Source: Turritopsis dohrnii
Lineage: Eukaryota > Cnidaria > Hydrozoa > Anthoathecata > Oceaniidae
NCBI GenBank assembly: GCA_027922465.2
Contig: BQMF02000476.1
Location: 62,001-126,000, forward strand
Reading direction: 5' to 3'
DNA: 64,000 bases
Shown here piece by piece: positions 31,313-44,355 of this stretch. Both the position numbers and the translations under genes were made by a program. A model generated the notes under the pieces. The model made no database searches. It had not been told where the DNA came from and saw only the letters and a program-made list of their open reading frames with translations. Numbering within the stretch: position 1 is the first letter of the stretch; each line of letters begins with the position of its first letter.

Positions 31313-34300
31313 TTAAACAATCGGTTTAGAAATGTTCTCTGCTATTTCGATGTCTTGAAGCTCGAGATTTGTAGCATTTTTGGCATACATGCTTCTAGAA
31401 CCACGTACGCAAAGCAGCATTGATCGCAACAGAGCGAAGTTGATCTTTGTTTTTAACCACGATGATACCAACGACTTCGATAAATGTCTTTTCTCAGCTA
31501 GGAGATCTGCAAGTCTTGAATAGAATATACGGCATTCGTTGCCCATACCACCATTCGTACTGAACACTAAAGGAGGGAAACTACCTTGTTCCACTTGAAG
31601 GACTCTTTCGTTATAATGGCGTTTTTTCTCCAATTCGTTCTTCACGTAACATTGTTTGAGCGCTTGATTCTTGTATCTTGCAGCATTAGGGTCAAAAACT
31701 CTGATGTCAAGAAATGTTTTTTGACCCTTGATCCAGAAGCTACTAACGCTTACGTCTTATCTTGCACCATCCTGACATTTTGCAGTGCTTTGGGTGAATT
31801 CTTCGCCTGTTAATGTTGTCAGGACAGGTTCAACTTCGACGTCCTTACACACCTCATTTAGAAGTTTTGCCGTGATGTCTCTCAACTCATTGTGTCTAAG
31901 TGTGATGAAGCCACCCTTTTTACAAGACATGGAATGATCTACGTCAAGTTTCATCCCACATGCACATCTTGTAGGCAGATTTGGCAACGGCCAATTGTAT
32001 CGTATTCTGATGGCATCCCAAAACTCTTGTTTAGTTAGTGTGTAATCATGATCTTTTAGCGGAACGGTATTCAACCAATATGAAGATCCAGGCTCTTGAG
32101 CCAAATCATTTTGTCGTCTCTGTCCATCATTCAAAAACTGTCGTACTTCTTCAAGTTTCCGTTGATAGTAATCCTTTCGATTGTTCTTTACCTCGGCTTT
32201 TAACCTGCTTTTCTCATCTTCGTCACCCTCATATCCTTTTTCTTGTCTAATGACAGATTTCACAAGTGGTTTTGTTATTTTTCTGGAACTTTCATATTCT
32301 CTTGCAGAAATATTGGTAAGAATGTCTAAACCAAGACCACCAAGCCTGACAAGAAGTGCAAGGAGATGCCTTTCATTGTCAGAACATTGATGTCCTCCCG
32401 TTATAGCTGGGATGAAGCTGTTTCGCATTGCATTTTCTATTGGTTGTAGACAGTCAGCAGTGTTTGGAATAGTTCTTAAGAAATATGTGAATTTTCCTCG
32501 ATAACCATGAACATATGCAGAGTAAGCAGCTTGTGGTTGCATCTCAGCAATCCTTGACAATAGCTGTATTTCCTTCGACCAATTTGTAACAAGTTGACTC
32601 ACATATTCATCTTTGTAATCCTGGCTTCCAATCACCGCTCCCAGATGTCTCTTGCCAGCCGATGTTATGTTCACATTAGTGCCGGAGAACGCAATCCTTG
32701 CTTCTTCTAATTTATCCGCTTTTACCACAATGTATGACTTCAACGGCTTTGGGTTGTAGCCATATTTCGGTCCAACCTCAATAAGTTTGTCCCACCATTC
32801 TCTAAGATGCTGTATTGAACCTGCACTTGTCAAATCATCAGCAAAAGCAACAAGCTTTGTTTCGTTATCTTCACTAAGCATATCTCGTATCAAGGGAACT
32901 AAGCCAAGAGCATAGGTAGCCATCGCCGTAGGGTCACCTTGAGTAGTACCTTTATGAGACGAAATTTCCTGGCCGCCAATTATAAATAATCTAGCAGGAA
33001 CATTGTAGCAGTTGTAGATAAAGGTTGAAATTTCTGGACATATATAACGGATATTATGAAGTAATGCCTTCCGATTGATTGAATTGAATGCATTCTCAGC
33101 ATCCACCATTAAGACGGCTTCCGTCGAATTCATCTGAAAAACATCGTGCATTGCGTGTATAGCGGCTTCACCACCAGATTCATGACCACTGCATAATTGA
33201 AGACTACCGGTTGCTTTTCTAACGTCATCTTTAACAACTTTCATTACTACTTTACCAGCTATCCTTCTTAACACTTCTCCTACTCCAATAGGGCGTAAAC
33301 CAGGATTTTTATCCAGTGGAATTAATCTGCATGTTAGAAAAGCTTCCATTGAAGTATTCCCATCTTTTTGGTCTTCTTTCTCTGTGCAAAGTTTCTTAAT
33401 CAACTCAGCAAATGCTTTACGTAAGTCCGAACTAACAGACCTATAATGGTTCGAGGCTAGAATTCTACGCCATCCATCGGCATCCATCCCTGAAGGTCCC
33501 GAGCCTCCTTTCGTTTTGATTGCTGCCTGCTTAACTAATTCATCGTCAATTGCTTCATATATAATAGGGTGAACCTCTGGTACCTCACCTTCCAAGAGGA
33601 CATCTTGAGAAGCATCTTTACCATCAGGATGTTTTTGATGCAACTGATTTAGTGTCGCATCATTTAGTGGTAACACACCATCCGACATATTGTTAGTCAG
33701 CAGCTTCAGGGCTCCGTTAATGTTGCCTTTCGACATCAATTTTTGAAACTCCTTGGACAGTTGAGCAATATTTCTTTTTCTGTTTAGCGATGTAAGTCTG
33801 ATTTGTATCGATTCAGCTTCAAATAATAGAACTTTAATGTCACCTTTCTGCCATAGATCCAATCTTCTCTCTAATGCTTTAATATGGTCTTTTGTTTTTG
33901 ATGATTTGTTGGGTTTCTGGAGTAGTAAACTTGGCATCAGATGTACAGCTTTCATTGCTATTTTTCCCAAAGGTGAGTCAGAGTTCCAAGCGTTTATAAG
34001 TCGTGTTATCTCCATGATGTAAGATTTTCCAGTCGAGCCGGTTGGTAATAAGAAAAGATTTTTTCTCCAGTATACAATTTTTTCATAAGCGTCTTGTATA
34101 TCACGGGAAACAGCGGAACTATCTTTATCAGCCCACTTAAAGTTTGAGATCATGGGGGAGGATGAAGCAATTTCAGCTGCGGTGATCGGTAGTAGCTCTA
34201 ATTGCTGTGTAGTATCTGCTAATGCATTGATTGGTTGTCTTCTAGCTGCTTCTTGTACCGTAGTGTTTTCTCTTGCTTTCTTTATGACACATTGTCTAAG

Positions 34301-34471
34301 ATGTTGGTTCATACCTCTGTAGGTGTTGAATGATCGTTTAGAACAGGAAGTACATTTAAACGTTACATTTTCTCTATCCGCAACTCTATCAGCGTTTTGC
34401 ATGGAATTGGAATTATTGATTATATTCTCCATATCAGCACTGATATTCGATTGTTGAGAACGTATATGCAA
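31313..34471 (-). pseudogene. R2-like LINE ORF with C-terminal restriction-like endonuclease, single nonsense codon
   Basis: The first 904 codons are open and include a C2H2 finger (FKCTSCSKRSFNTYRG...HLRQC) and RT motifs (GPSGMDADGWRRILA, VDAENAFNSINRKALL, GTTQGDPTAMATYALG, VAFADDLTSAG). A CCHC-type region follows (CACGMKLDVDHSMSCKKGG). A TAA at 31757-31759 sits in KCQDGAR-stop-DVSV, where Leu is the likely ancestral residue. The same frame then continues to 31313 with the rest of the endonuclease (TFLDIRVFDPNAARY). The endonuclease Asp residues are present on both sides of the stop. The lack of other damage suggests a young copy. The clade within the endonuclease-type LINEs is not assigned. 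Confidence 0.85.
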
Positions 34472-34567
34472 TTAACTTGCTTCAAAACATATCGATTTCA
34501 TTCACTGGATATTTACGTCAATCAATAGCCGTTTAAAAAAACGTCCGCCATGTTTGCGTTCGAATCA

Positions 34568-34838
34568 ATTTTTTTTTTTTTTTTTTTTTTTTGATATTTA
34601 AGTGAGCAATGACTAATCTATGGACGTTTTTTAATCTTACATCTTTCAGAGTATTTATAAAATAATTATTTGAGCTTTCATTTAGCTCACTCCCAAAATT
34701 GGAGATATCATTTATTATTAAATTATCTTTAGAAACATATGTTTCAGAAGCATCCAAAAGACTTCTCTCTGTTGATGAATTTAACGAAGCATTAACGGAG
34801 GCAACAGTGAAAAGCCTATCAGATGAGAATTCGTTCAA
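34568..34838 (-). pseudogene. N-terminal LINE fragment ending in a poly(A) run
   Basis: The minus-strand frame ends in LKNVHRLVIAHLNI, the typical entry into an APE endonuclease (normally followed by NSLRNKF). It then runs straight into about 24 A residues (poly-T on the plus strand at 34568-34591). It may be the 5' part of the decayed LINE at 29741-31288, separated by the R2-like insertion. It may also be an unrelated prematurely polyadenylated copy. Confidence 0.6.
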
Positions 34839-35133
34839 TGATTGTCAGTCTGACAAACTTAGTATACATTCTTTCAAGTTTTTCGTAATTTTTCATAATT
34901 ATTAAGGCTGAATTAATTACGGGATCCTTTTAAAAGGAACATTTAAAAGATTGAGATTTTTTTTGTCTCTTAAAAGGACGAATTTCTCGTGTTTACACAT
35001 CTGAGTTTTAAAGGATAATAAAAAACATAACATTTTGTTCTTTAAATTAAGCACAGCGACGAGTGTGGCTACTGTGGTAGTTCTTGAAATTATAAATGAA
35101 AAGAAGAACAAAAAACCAAAACAAAACAAGTAA

Positions 35134-35290
35134 TTGGGTAAAACTTTAGCGATATGGTGGGATTTTTTCCAACTTGCTAACTGCATAAAGCAAAAAGATT
35201 TGTACGAGTATGGAAAATATCTGAGAATGACTCCCGATATGTTTGGCGAGCTCAGTAGCTTGATCGAAGGTTCGATCAAAATACAAGTAA
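35134..35290 (+). pseudogene. Harbinger-type transposase fragment
   Basis: The plus-strand reading LYEYGKYLRMTPDMFGELSS matches the conserved segment ahead of the DDE core in PIF/Harbinger (ALP1-like) transposases. It ends at a good donor-like site (aatacaa|gtaagg), after which no catalytic domain was found. It could be a relic or an isolated exon. Confidence 0.6.
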
Positions 35291-35299
35291 GGGTTAGTA

Positions 35300-36436
35300 A
35301 AGGATACTTTTCTTCCCAGCATCAAATTGGCTACTCTATTATTTGTTATAATTTCGTTGTGGTTTTTAGCATAGTTGACTTTTGACGTACTTAAACTCAA
35401 TTGAAACGAAAAAACTCCCCAGTGCATCATGAAAACAAAAAGAAGAAGGACGAGTTAGAAGGATGAAAGATGAACACGTCCATCTTTTAAAATATACAAC
35501 AGAAAGAAAGAATGTGGCGAAAATACATCTTTTTTTTCTGTTTACACCAAACCTTTTTTCTTCAAAGTTTAAATATTGCATTTGAAAGGACCGTGTAATT
35601 CACCCTTTAGCCAATGAAAACAAATATTTACGAAAGTATAAAAGTTTTTTCCCCTGATAAGATCACAAGTTTTATAAGGATCAATAAAAAATTCGTAATA
35701 GACAATTGTTAACAAAAAAGTAATAACGCAATAACTGCAAACACACGACAACACTTTCTGTTATAACGTTTTCTGATTGCGATCAATTTTTCCTAGAGAT
35801 AAGAGTTCATCTCATTAATGTGCTTTATAATTTTTAACAATTCAATAATTCGTTATTAAGAAGCGATTTTATTGATGATTGTGAAACTAATGACCACATC
35901 AGGAAAAAAAACATTTATAGCTTTGTAAATATTTATTTTCATTGACTAAATTGTACATTTTGGGAAACTTGGAAAAAAATATCTTATGGTATAAACATTC
36001 CATGAAGGCTTAATTGTCACAAACTTTTCTGTACGGAATTTTCAACATTACAACACTGATTTTTGCTTATAACTTATAACGAGATAATGACGGAGATAAT
36101 GACGGGGAAAAAAATATTTACTGCAAAGCAAGTGGCCAAGAAATATTTCGTTTCCATGGAAATTTCTTATCCCCTGTTGTTACAGTTAATGATGCATAGA
36201 TCCATCGCTGCAAGTGCATGCCGACAAGGCTTCGCGCAAACGAAATATTCGGATTCAAGGATAAAAAAAATATGATAGTAAATATAAAAGTGTTATTTAC
36301 TTTGTAACAATACAGTACAAAATTTAAAAACACATACATGTACATATGCATATACACAAAAAAAAGAAAAACACACGTGCACAAAAGTTAAGTGAGGAAT
36401 GAAAGTATAGTTCATTGTGGGATTTAGAAAAAGTTC
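35300..36436. other. Non-coding stretch downstream of the carbonic anhydrase gene
   Basis: AT-rich sequence, no supportable gene. It probably includes the carbonic anhydrase 3' UTR. An AATAAA on the minus strand occurs near 35930. Confidence 0.45.
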
Positions 36437-38008
36437 TTATAGACGAACGAAAGTTGTGAGAAGAGGACACAACAATGAAAACACAGACGCCACAAAGAAA
36501 CCACCGCCACTGCTGTTTGTGTCGAAACTTCTATATACTTTACGCCTATTGAGTGGCTCTGTAGGGCGGTAGTTACCAGAAATTTCCGCTTCATTGGTCG
36601 CATTTATCGTAGAACGAAGTGTACGGAATTTATCCATCTAGAAAAGATAAAAACATTTAAAAGAACTATGACGTCACTAAAAGTTGAATGGATTTATGAA
36701 GAAGGTTGTTACCTGCGCTGCACTGACAGTGATGATCTCTCTGTTGACAATCCACTTCACACTTTGATAGCAGGGTGGTGTTGTCAAAGATCCGTCGTAC
36801 GTGTAATAATCGCCCACCGATGCTGCTGGAACAATTTCAGTCAAAGGGAAGGGTGTCAAAAGGTCCTTCTCACCTTTGTATTTCACCTGGTCCACGAAAT
36901 TCAGGATTTTGTTCAAGCCTTGGTGTTGTTCTCCAACCTAAAGTTGATGAAGTTATGTGATGCCGAACTTTGTGTTACCTTGGTTTGATGCCGCACTTTG
37001 TGTTACCTTATATCACCAATAAGTGTCTTTATAACTTAGCTTTAATGTTTGATTTTTGGAAAAATCTTACCTTTATCAATGTTCCCCAGACTAGCAAACC
37101 ATCCGACTTATCAGCAGCTGCTCCTAACGACAGATACTTCGTGTTATAATGCACGAAATGAACCTGTACCGGATTGAAAAAATCTGTTACACAATCAGGA
37201 AAGAACTGAGAGAGAGAAATGTTCTCAGATTTACAGCAATGATTTAAATTCCTCGAGATACCACATTTTAAAATCGCTTTACCTCAGCAGCATATTCTTT
37301 TTCATCAATTGTATGTTCTCCACCATTGCTGTTATTTTTTCCCCAATGGAAATGAAATTGCGCTAGACTATATGAAATGCCTAAACAACAAGATTAACTT
37401 ATGCCACACGATGGAGAGAGCAAGAGCCTTAAAATGACGTAGATTGTCTCACCATCATAAACTGTCACGATTGGATTCAGATCTCCTTTATCATTTCTTA
37501 AAAAATTTACTTGGAGAGCGTGACCATTATTGTAGAGTTCAAAGCTGATGTTCACCAACTGGTCAGTGTTTTTATAATTTCCAAGCTGTAACGGTTTTAA
37601 GGAACTCTTGTACTCTACCGTTGTCGTGTCGATGTTGATTGGGGATTGACGTGTTAGGTTACAGTCTCCAAATTTCTTCCAGTTGGATGGACCTTAAAAA
37701 TTGAGCTAAAATAATAAAATAGTTTTTGGCAGCGTGAAGAAGTAACTTAGGACTAAACTAACCGTTAGGTCCGGTAGGGTCGTAATTCCATTCTAGAATA
37801 AAAAAAAAAGAAACAGGAGATCAATAAACATTTTACTGAAGACATCGTGAAAGTTTCACACGAACGCAATAAGTTCAAATTATATTGAATTCTTTTTTAA
37901 TCATGAACTAAACAAATCAAATAGAATGGCAGAACAGTGCTTTCGTGCACACTTACCTGCAGCACCAACCGCCACCACCAAGTAGAGAACATTTATGAAT
38001 TGTTTCAT
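36437..38008 (-). CDS. Secreted, probably GPI-anchored alpha-carbonic anhydrase, seven exons, 312 aa
   Basis: This is a zinc enzyme interconverting CO2 and bicarbonate outside the cell. Exons are 38008-37957, 37792-37763, 37692-37453, 37380-37283, 37163-37071, 36937-36713 and 36637-36437. All introns are GT-AG and the total is 939 nt. Exon 1 encodes a signal peptide (MKQFINVLYLVVAVGAA). FHFHWG gives two zinc histidines and EVHFVHYN the third with the conserved Glu. GSLTTPPC gives the catalytic Thr, and NNGHALQV gives the proton-shuttle His. GDCNL and TPPC supply the disulphide Cys pair. The last 25 residues (NSSGGG then a hydrophobic run) look like a GPI signal, as in CA IV-type enzymes. All key residues are present, so it should be active, with a role in acid-base balance or calcification. 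Confidence 0.95.
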
Positions 38009-38475
38009 GTTTTGCTTCTAAAAAAATAAAGTACAAAAGTAAACAAAACTAAAAAGATTTCTCGATCTTCAACAGTTCCATTTGTTAGAATGGATTTTTC
38101 AAGATTGTGGAACTCAACAATGAATGAATGTATGAAAATAATCTTTCCCCGAATTTATGTTTTATTCATTAACTATTTTTACTATTGTTTTTTTTACTTA
38201 CTAATTTTTATTTATTTATTTGTTTTGTTTACGGTGATTCTAAAACAATACCGTACGCGATACGTACCTTTTTCAGCACGTCATTGGTCACACCCTCCCT
38301 TATAATCGAAAGAGGAAGCTCGATATGAATTAGTGTGAATTAAGGTGAAATTTCTAGGTTACCAATAATGGTTTTTTAATGATCGAGTCATTACTGTTGA
38401 ATTTTTTACATTATTAAGATGGAAAATCACCCGTATCAGTTGCTATGGCGATGAAATAAGCTACTAAAACTAAGT

Positions 38476-38529
38476 TAGGACGGCGACAAGGCTAAACGTC
38501 TCATGTAATCCCATGATTGCAGGTCATGA
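38476..38529 (+). repeat. 54-bp direct repeat, copy 1
   Basis: taggacggcgacaaggctaa continued by acgtctcatgtaatcccatg and attgcaggtcatga recurs at 40655-40708 with a single mismatch (aaggc/aacgc). The flanks do not align except for a nearby ttgat, so these are not LTRs. Confidence 0.9.
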
Positions 38530-40654
38530 CTGTTGATCTCAAGGCAATTTGTAAATTGTGAAATTAAACGGACAAATTGCAGATTAAAGTATTAGAAAAA
38601 TAAAAGCGATGATATTACGAATATATGTCAAATAACAATCCGGTTGATTTGTTACCTATTAACATCATTACAAATGTCTATTTTAGTTTCACTAATCAAA
38701 AGCCACTCCTTTTGCATTGAGTGTCAGTAATCATGCGTTGATTCCACCGACGGATTTATAACATAATCAAACCTTCTGGAGGAGAGTTAAGTTATTAACA
38801 GAAGAAAAGAAAAACGTGCAAAACAATAAGAAAGGAAAGAAAATTCGTGAGAGTGTACTCCTCCCTTGCACTCCTCCATAAAGTTAGACTATGTCTGTAT
38901 CCGCCACGGGATTCGTCAGCTAAAGAAATCAAGTTAAACAGAAACACTGAATAATCGAGCGTAACGAGTGTGTTGTTGTTATAAACATATTTTTATAAGA
39001 ACAATTTCATGAGAACACGAAACTCACATTTGACACAAAAATAAGAAAAAAAATAAGAACAACCCGAGTCTCAGGTCATTGGTCCAAAAATTAAGAACAG
39101 CCTGGGCCTGAATTTTCTTGTAACATAAGAACTGCTCAGGTTGTGAGTTGACTTGTAAAACTTGCATGCTAATATTGGCTTTACAACTGATTGGCTACCA
39201 TTTTAATACATATTGGCTATTTCACTACCACGCTGAATTCTAATTAAATAAGGATCGTCAAAGGAAGTTAGAACAGGACTTGTAGCGAAGTGATTTTCGT
39301 TTTACTGGAAGTTTCCCACATAGGAAGAAAATATGGCTGAAATCTGAAACTGTGTTCTTAAAATCAAGATAAAAAAACCATTCAGTCCCTGGTCAGACTT
39401 AAGCGGTTTTAATAAACAATACCTGTATATGAACATAACAGGAAATCAATATGGCTGACATTTTTATAACGAGGAAAAACATGTGAATCTCATAAACAAA
39501 TAAGAGCTACTGACTTGCTCACCTCACTTACTTAGCACAGAAGTGAAAAAAGTCATCCAGTTATTTTCCGTGTGAGTGTGTCAACTTACTTACTTCGATC
39601 CAAGGTCCAACAGAACAGAACCAACCAGCCGACAAGCTTCAAAGATACAGCAGCAATGGTGTGGTCTAACTTCAATTGATGTTAAATCATCATGTGAATC
39701 TGGAGCGATACTGCCTCCTAGGGGGCATAGATTGTTTCCTTTATCAAATAAAATGATCACAAAATGAAAATAGGTGACCCCCTTGATATTTCAAAAAATT
39801 CACTGCACTATTGTTCTATAATTGCTGAAATATTTCAAATCTTGTTAGCTGAATAATTGCATACAATTTTAATGAAGAATAATGATTGGTCATCCTCCGA
39901 TGATTTCTGATTGGTTGGTAAGCGAGCACGTGACTGCTGCACGCATAACCATTTCGTTTTGACAGCGTGATTTTTCTGTGTTTAAATTTAAAGTACGTTT
40001 CAAATGAACTTGCACAGTTTTTATAAATGCTTGGCAAATTTGAAGGTTATGAGGTTATTCTTTTTGCTCTTCTTGCGTTGTGTCAAGCTTAAAAAGCACT
40101 TTTTCATGATATAAAAAATTTGGAAGAATAATGAAAATGGAAAAAGAAAAACGAAGATGAAAAAAACGAGCTTTTTATAGAAAAGAGCAAAACAGCTCAG
40201 TTTTTTGTGAGACAAACTTCAATCTTTGATCGTTCAAAAGGCGAAATAATTTTTCAAAAAAGTGAAATAGATCGCAAGATATAATTCTTTAAAGTCACTT
40301 CGGTCGCATGTTTCTCGTGTTTACAAACTTGTAAGGATTTGATGAAAACCGGGGGTTATAGATTTTGCAACTGCGAAATATAATTGGGAATACATTAGAT
40401 ATAATGACAACGTGAGCATTTAACTTTGTATGTTATTGCATTCAATGTCTTGATACGGTGCACTGTAAAAGTATCCCTTTGGGATTAATATAAAAATTTA
40501 TGACTTTCTCACGGGAAGTTTCATTGTGTAATTATTCTGTTGAATAGAGCCGTTTAGTGGAAAGATCATTGTTTACCCCCGGAAAATTAATGCGTGAATA
40601 TGTTGAAATATGTGACTAACCGGCTAACCGGGATCATGTAATCAGCCCCTAAGA

Positions 40655-40708
40655 TAGGACGGCGACAACGCTAAACGTCTCATGTAATCCCATGATTGCA
40701 GGTCATGA
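40655..40708 (+). repeat. 54-bp direct repeat, copy 2
   Basis: One mismatch to copy 1, 2179 bp downstream. No coding frame is shared. Confidence 0.9.
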
Positions 40709-43700
40709 TAGCTTGATAATTTTAGAGGACTGTTCAGCTGAACAACTCTGGAGATACGGTAAAATGCTTATGGATTTATTAGTTCTGTGAGGCCACAAAT
40801 ATTCCATTTTAAAAAAAGGAAACGTTATTTCATTAAATTATTTACAGATATCCAAGCGTTGTCATGGTGACATTAATTAGGAAAACCTCGTCAACAAGAG
40901 ATACCTTCAATATCAACGAATTGTTTTCGTATTAGTTAGAAAAATGCTGCTTTAAAAATAAAAGCCTGTTGTGACTTGCAAATTACTTTCACAATAGCAG
41001 CTGCAATCTTAATTACAGCCAGTTTGTTTCGAAATAAATCTTCAATGAGTGGATAATCTACTTAATGAGACTAAAATTATTCGCAAACAAATCTTGATTA
41101 CGAATGAAAGCTTTCGACGTAATTTAATTATTTCGTTGTAGTCCTTTTGAATTTTGATTTCTGAATTTTTATTTCATATTCTCTCACAAATGTGTACCCT
41201 TTAATTATTTTTTTAAAAAAATGCCAACATGTGACGTCATACTACTGTGATTTCCGCGTTTCTGATGACTACACTTTAAACACATGTCAAATGTACGTCA
41301 ACCGAAAAACTGATGACTTTTTCTTGCGAAATTTAATATTACTTCTGATTGATTCAAAATCGTGTAAACGAGGTTGACACCGAAGCAAACAAAATGTTTG
41401 TTTTCATGATTAAAATAAACAACATCCTTTGTATCCAGCTGACGCTGTTGCCGATTTTTTCTGGTCAATACTTTTCAAGAGCAAGCCACAAGACCAACAC
41501 AAACGTCACTCAGTTTCTGCTGTAACCAGCGTCCCGGGAAATCTGGACCTGTGATATTAGGACTTTAAAGTCATTCTTTCTTGTGATATTAAGATTTTTT
41601 AGGTGTTAATGCTCTGGGAAAATAGGAGTTGGGATTAGGACTGCAAAAAACACCATGGAGTTTATGTGCTTGAACGTTATGGGGAAAATTCATGTTTCCT
41701 TATTTACAGATTCTCTCGTGGAAGAAATAAAATCTTTTTTAAATGTCGAAAAACCAGGCTAGTTAGCACTAATGTTGTGTTACTATCAAAAAGAAAGAAA
41801 GGGTGCTTTTGGTTATCTAAATCAATTGCTTTATGGGGCTTGTTTTCAAAAAAATCATTTTCATTCAACAACCCAACAGTTTTCTCACTTTTCAGTCCTA
41901 ATGTTTATAAAAACATAAAAGATAAAAATATCTCAAATTAGCTCATGTAGGAAGAACTGCCTTGATACTAGTAATAGTAATAGTAAAGATCTTCATGTAA
42001 CCGTTCACAAAAATGTAAAAAATCGGAAGACCTTAAGTATGGATGTAGGATTTCTATAGTAAAGACTTTCGCGTTACCCGTTCAAAATTTTCTCGGACGT
42101 TGGAAAGGGTTGCAAGTGAACATCTTGACGTAGTGATGACGTAGTGATGACGTAGTGATTTCGTAATTCATCCACTAGATAACAACAATCCGTAGGGGAA
42201 TGACCATTCAAAAGTATGCTTGCATCATATGCCAACGCAATGTCGGATTTTAACTTTAAGTTCCCCATTTTTCACCATAGGCTTGAACACATAGCTCCAT
42301 ATAAATTGGTACAAAGGCTGTCACGTAGTTAGGCTCCTGAACTGAATATTAAAAGGCAATGACAGCTACTATGGTGTGGCACTTGAATGTGGTCACGTGA
42401 TGTGGGATTATACGAAAACCATGAATGCTTTCCAGGTTCCAAGAGAAGCCAAGAAGATTTCAAGTTTTTGGAACCTATTTTATTTTATAGTTGATTTGCG
42501 AGCTTGACATTTGACATTTTAAAGATTCCAGCTAGCTTTTGGGTGCTGGTGGTATTTTAAATTAACGAATTCTGTTGGATGGAATTTAATACTTTGAGAA
42601 GCTTTTAAAACTGGCTGGTATATAACAAGTGAAAGTTGTTGAAATTATATGAAACAGAACTGGTTAGACTTTGAATTAATAAATTCTGATGTTCTGTAGG
42701 ATGGAATAGATAGAATTTATGCAAGGAAATATTTTAATAACATGGAATTGGATCTCTTGTCAATATAATATCTATGTTGAAAATTTGATGGAACAAAAAT
42801 GTGTAACTAGGATTGGTATATCGTCTGTTGGATGGAATCTGTTGGATGGAGCGATTGCAACAAATTTTTCAAGTAAAAATATTCAATACCATCAGTGAAT
42901 GATAAAGATGAAAATTATTTTCGAAACTGTCGAAGAAGGGAGTATAAAATGAGAAAAGAGTATATCTTCCTTCTAACAGAATTTTAGCTAGATAAGTAAT
43001 CTGCTAATGAGTTATGAAAGGATTATGAATGTGACCATGATGAGACTTATTTCGTTATTACTGCTGAAGAGGGACAGTATTCTCAACAAGATCTTCCATT
43101 CGAATGATTTTAAGTTTGAAGATTTCGTCCAACTCTACAGTCCAACAGAGGTTTGAATAAACGTTATGAGAAATGATTTTGGAAGTCATAAAAGATAGTA
43201 TTATTCATCTAAACATAAAAAGAGTCTTGGTTCACACTTAACATTTCAACCAATTCTCACTCATTGACCTTATACTTAGCGAGGCAACAGCAACGTGTCT
43301 TTTCGTCTTGATTCTTCATGACTAAACCCTTCACTATACCATTGCGTATAAAACGGATCTTTTTCAGAACTCAAAACTTCTTACAAAACACTCCTCGATT
43401 GCTGTTCTCACGCACCACCTTGTGAATCTGGGAGGTGTTCGTCATCTTCTTTTCCATTTTAACCTCTGTTGGCTCCTTCATGACGTCATCGCTCGGCAGG
43501 TGGAGTGATCTATTTTTGTGATATCATTTTCAAAAGTTGCAAACCCTTTCGGGTAATTGATGTCACCACACCCTGCGCTGTCTACGGTATTCTTGACAGT
43601 GTCAGCAATGCCGTCCATCCGGCCTTTTCTTTGACCAGCCTCGTTGGAGTGTCCCTCCAAGTAAATCAAAGTGGAGTATAAAACGCGATCTAAATCGGGA

Positions 43701-43929
43701 TGACATCTGTTGTGCGCAGTTATGTAATTTTTGAGCAGATATGTAATTATTTTGCGCAGTTATGTAATTATTTTGCGCAGATATGTAATTTCTGAGCTGC
43801 GCAGTAATGTAATCGAGTGCTGCGCAGATATGTAAAATGCAGACTTTTTTTATGGTTAAATGTTCGTTTGATAAGAACTCAGTTTGAAGGTTTTGATTTC
43901 AAATTTGAGGGCCATTTTTCCAAAATTTG

Positions 43930-44355
43930 TGTCAAAAGGGTATTTTAGGCCCAATTTGGTCCAAATTTACAGAATGGTCCGTTTCTTTTGAAAATTTTCA
44001 CGAAAGACAATTCGAAGATTCTCATGAGGTGAATTTTTCGAAAATTTGTGTCAAAAGGGGAATGTAGGCCCAATTTGGTCCAGATTTACAGAATGGTCCG
44101 TTTCTTTTGAAAATTTACACGAAGGACATTTCCAAGATTCTGATTTCAAAGATGAGGCAAATTTTTACGAAAATTTGTGTTAAAAGGGGATTTTATGCCC
44201 AATTTAGTCCAAATTTACAGAATGGTCCGTTTCTTTTGAAAATTTACACGAAGGACAATTCCAAGATTCTGATTTCAGAAATGAGGCGAATTTTTCCAAA
44301 ATTTGGATAAAAAGGGGATTTTAGGCCCAATTTGGTCCAAATTTACAGAATTTGC
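43930..44355 (+). repeat. Tandem repeat of 120-129 bp, 3.4 units
   Basis: Units share cccaatttggtccaaattta, cagaatggtccgtttctttt and aaggggattttagg. The array is inside the 2.0-kb element. Confidence 0.9.

Larger units (their letters stand above)
38009..43702. other. Long non-coding stretch upstream of the carbonic anhydrase gene
   Basis: It presumably holds the carbonic anhydrase promoter and 5' UTR near 38010-38300. A 54-bp repeat pair sits at 38476 and 40655. Open frames here are short, without recognisable domains or matched splice sites. The (ttggatggaat)-like motif recurs around 42570, 42700 and 42830. Confidence 0.5.

Noticed and set aside
36063..36275. 70-codon plus-strand frame
   Set aside because: No domain or splice support; lies in AT-rich DNA downstream of the carbonic anhydrase gene.
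43478..43669. 63-codon minus-strand frame near the 2.0-kb element
   Set aside because: It has no recognisable domain, and I could not find matching splice neighbours.
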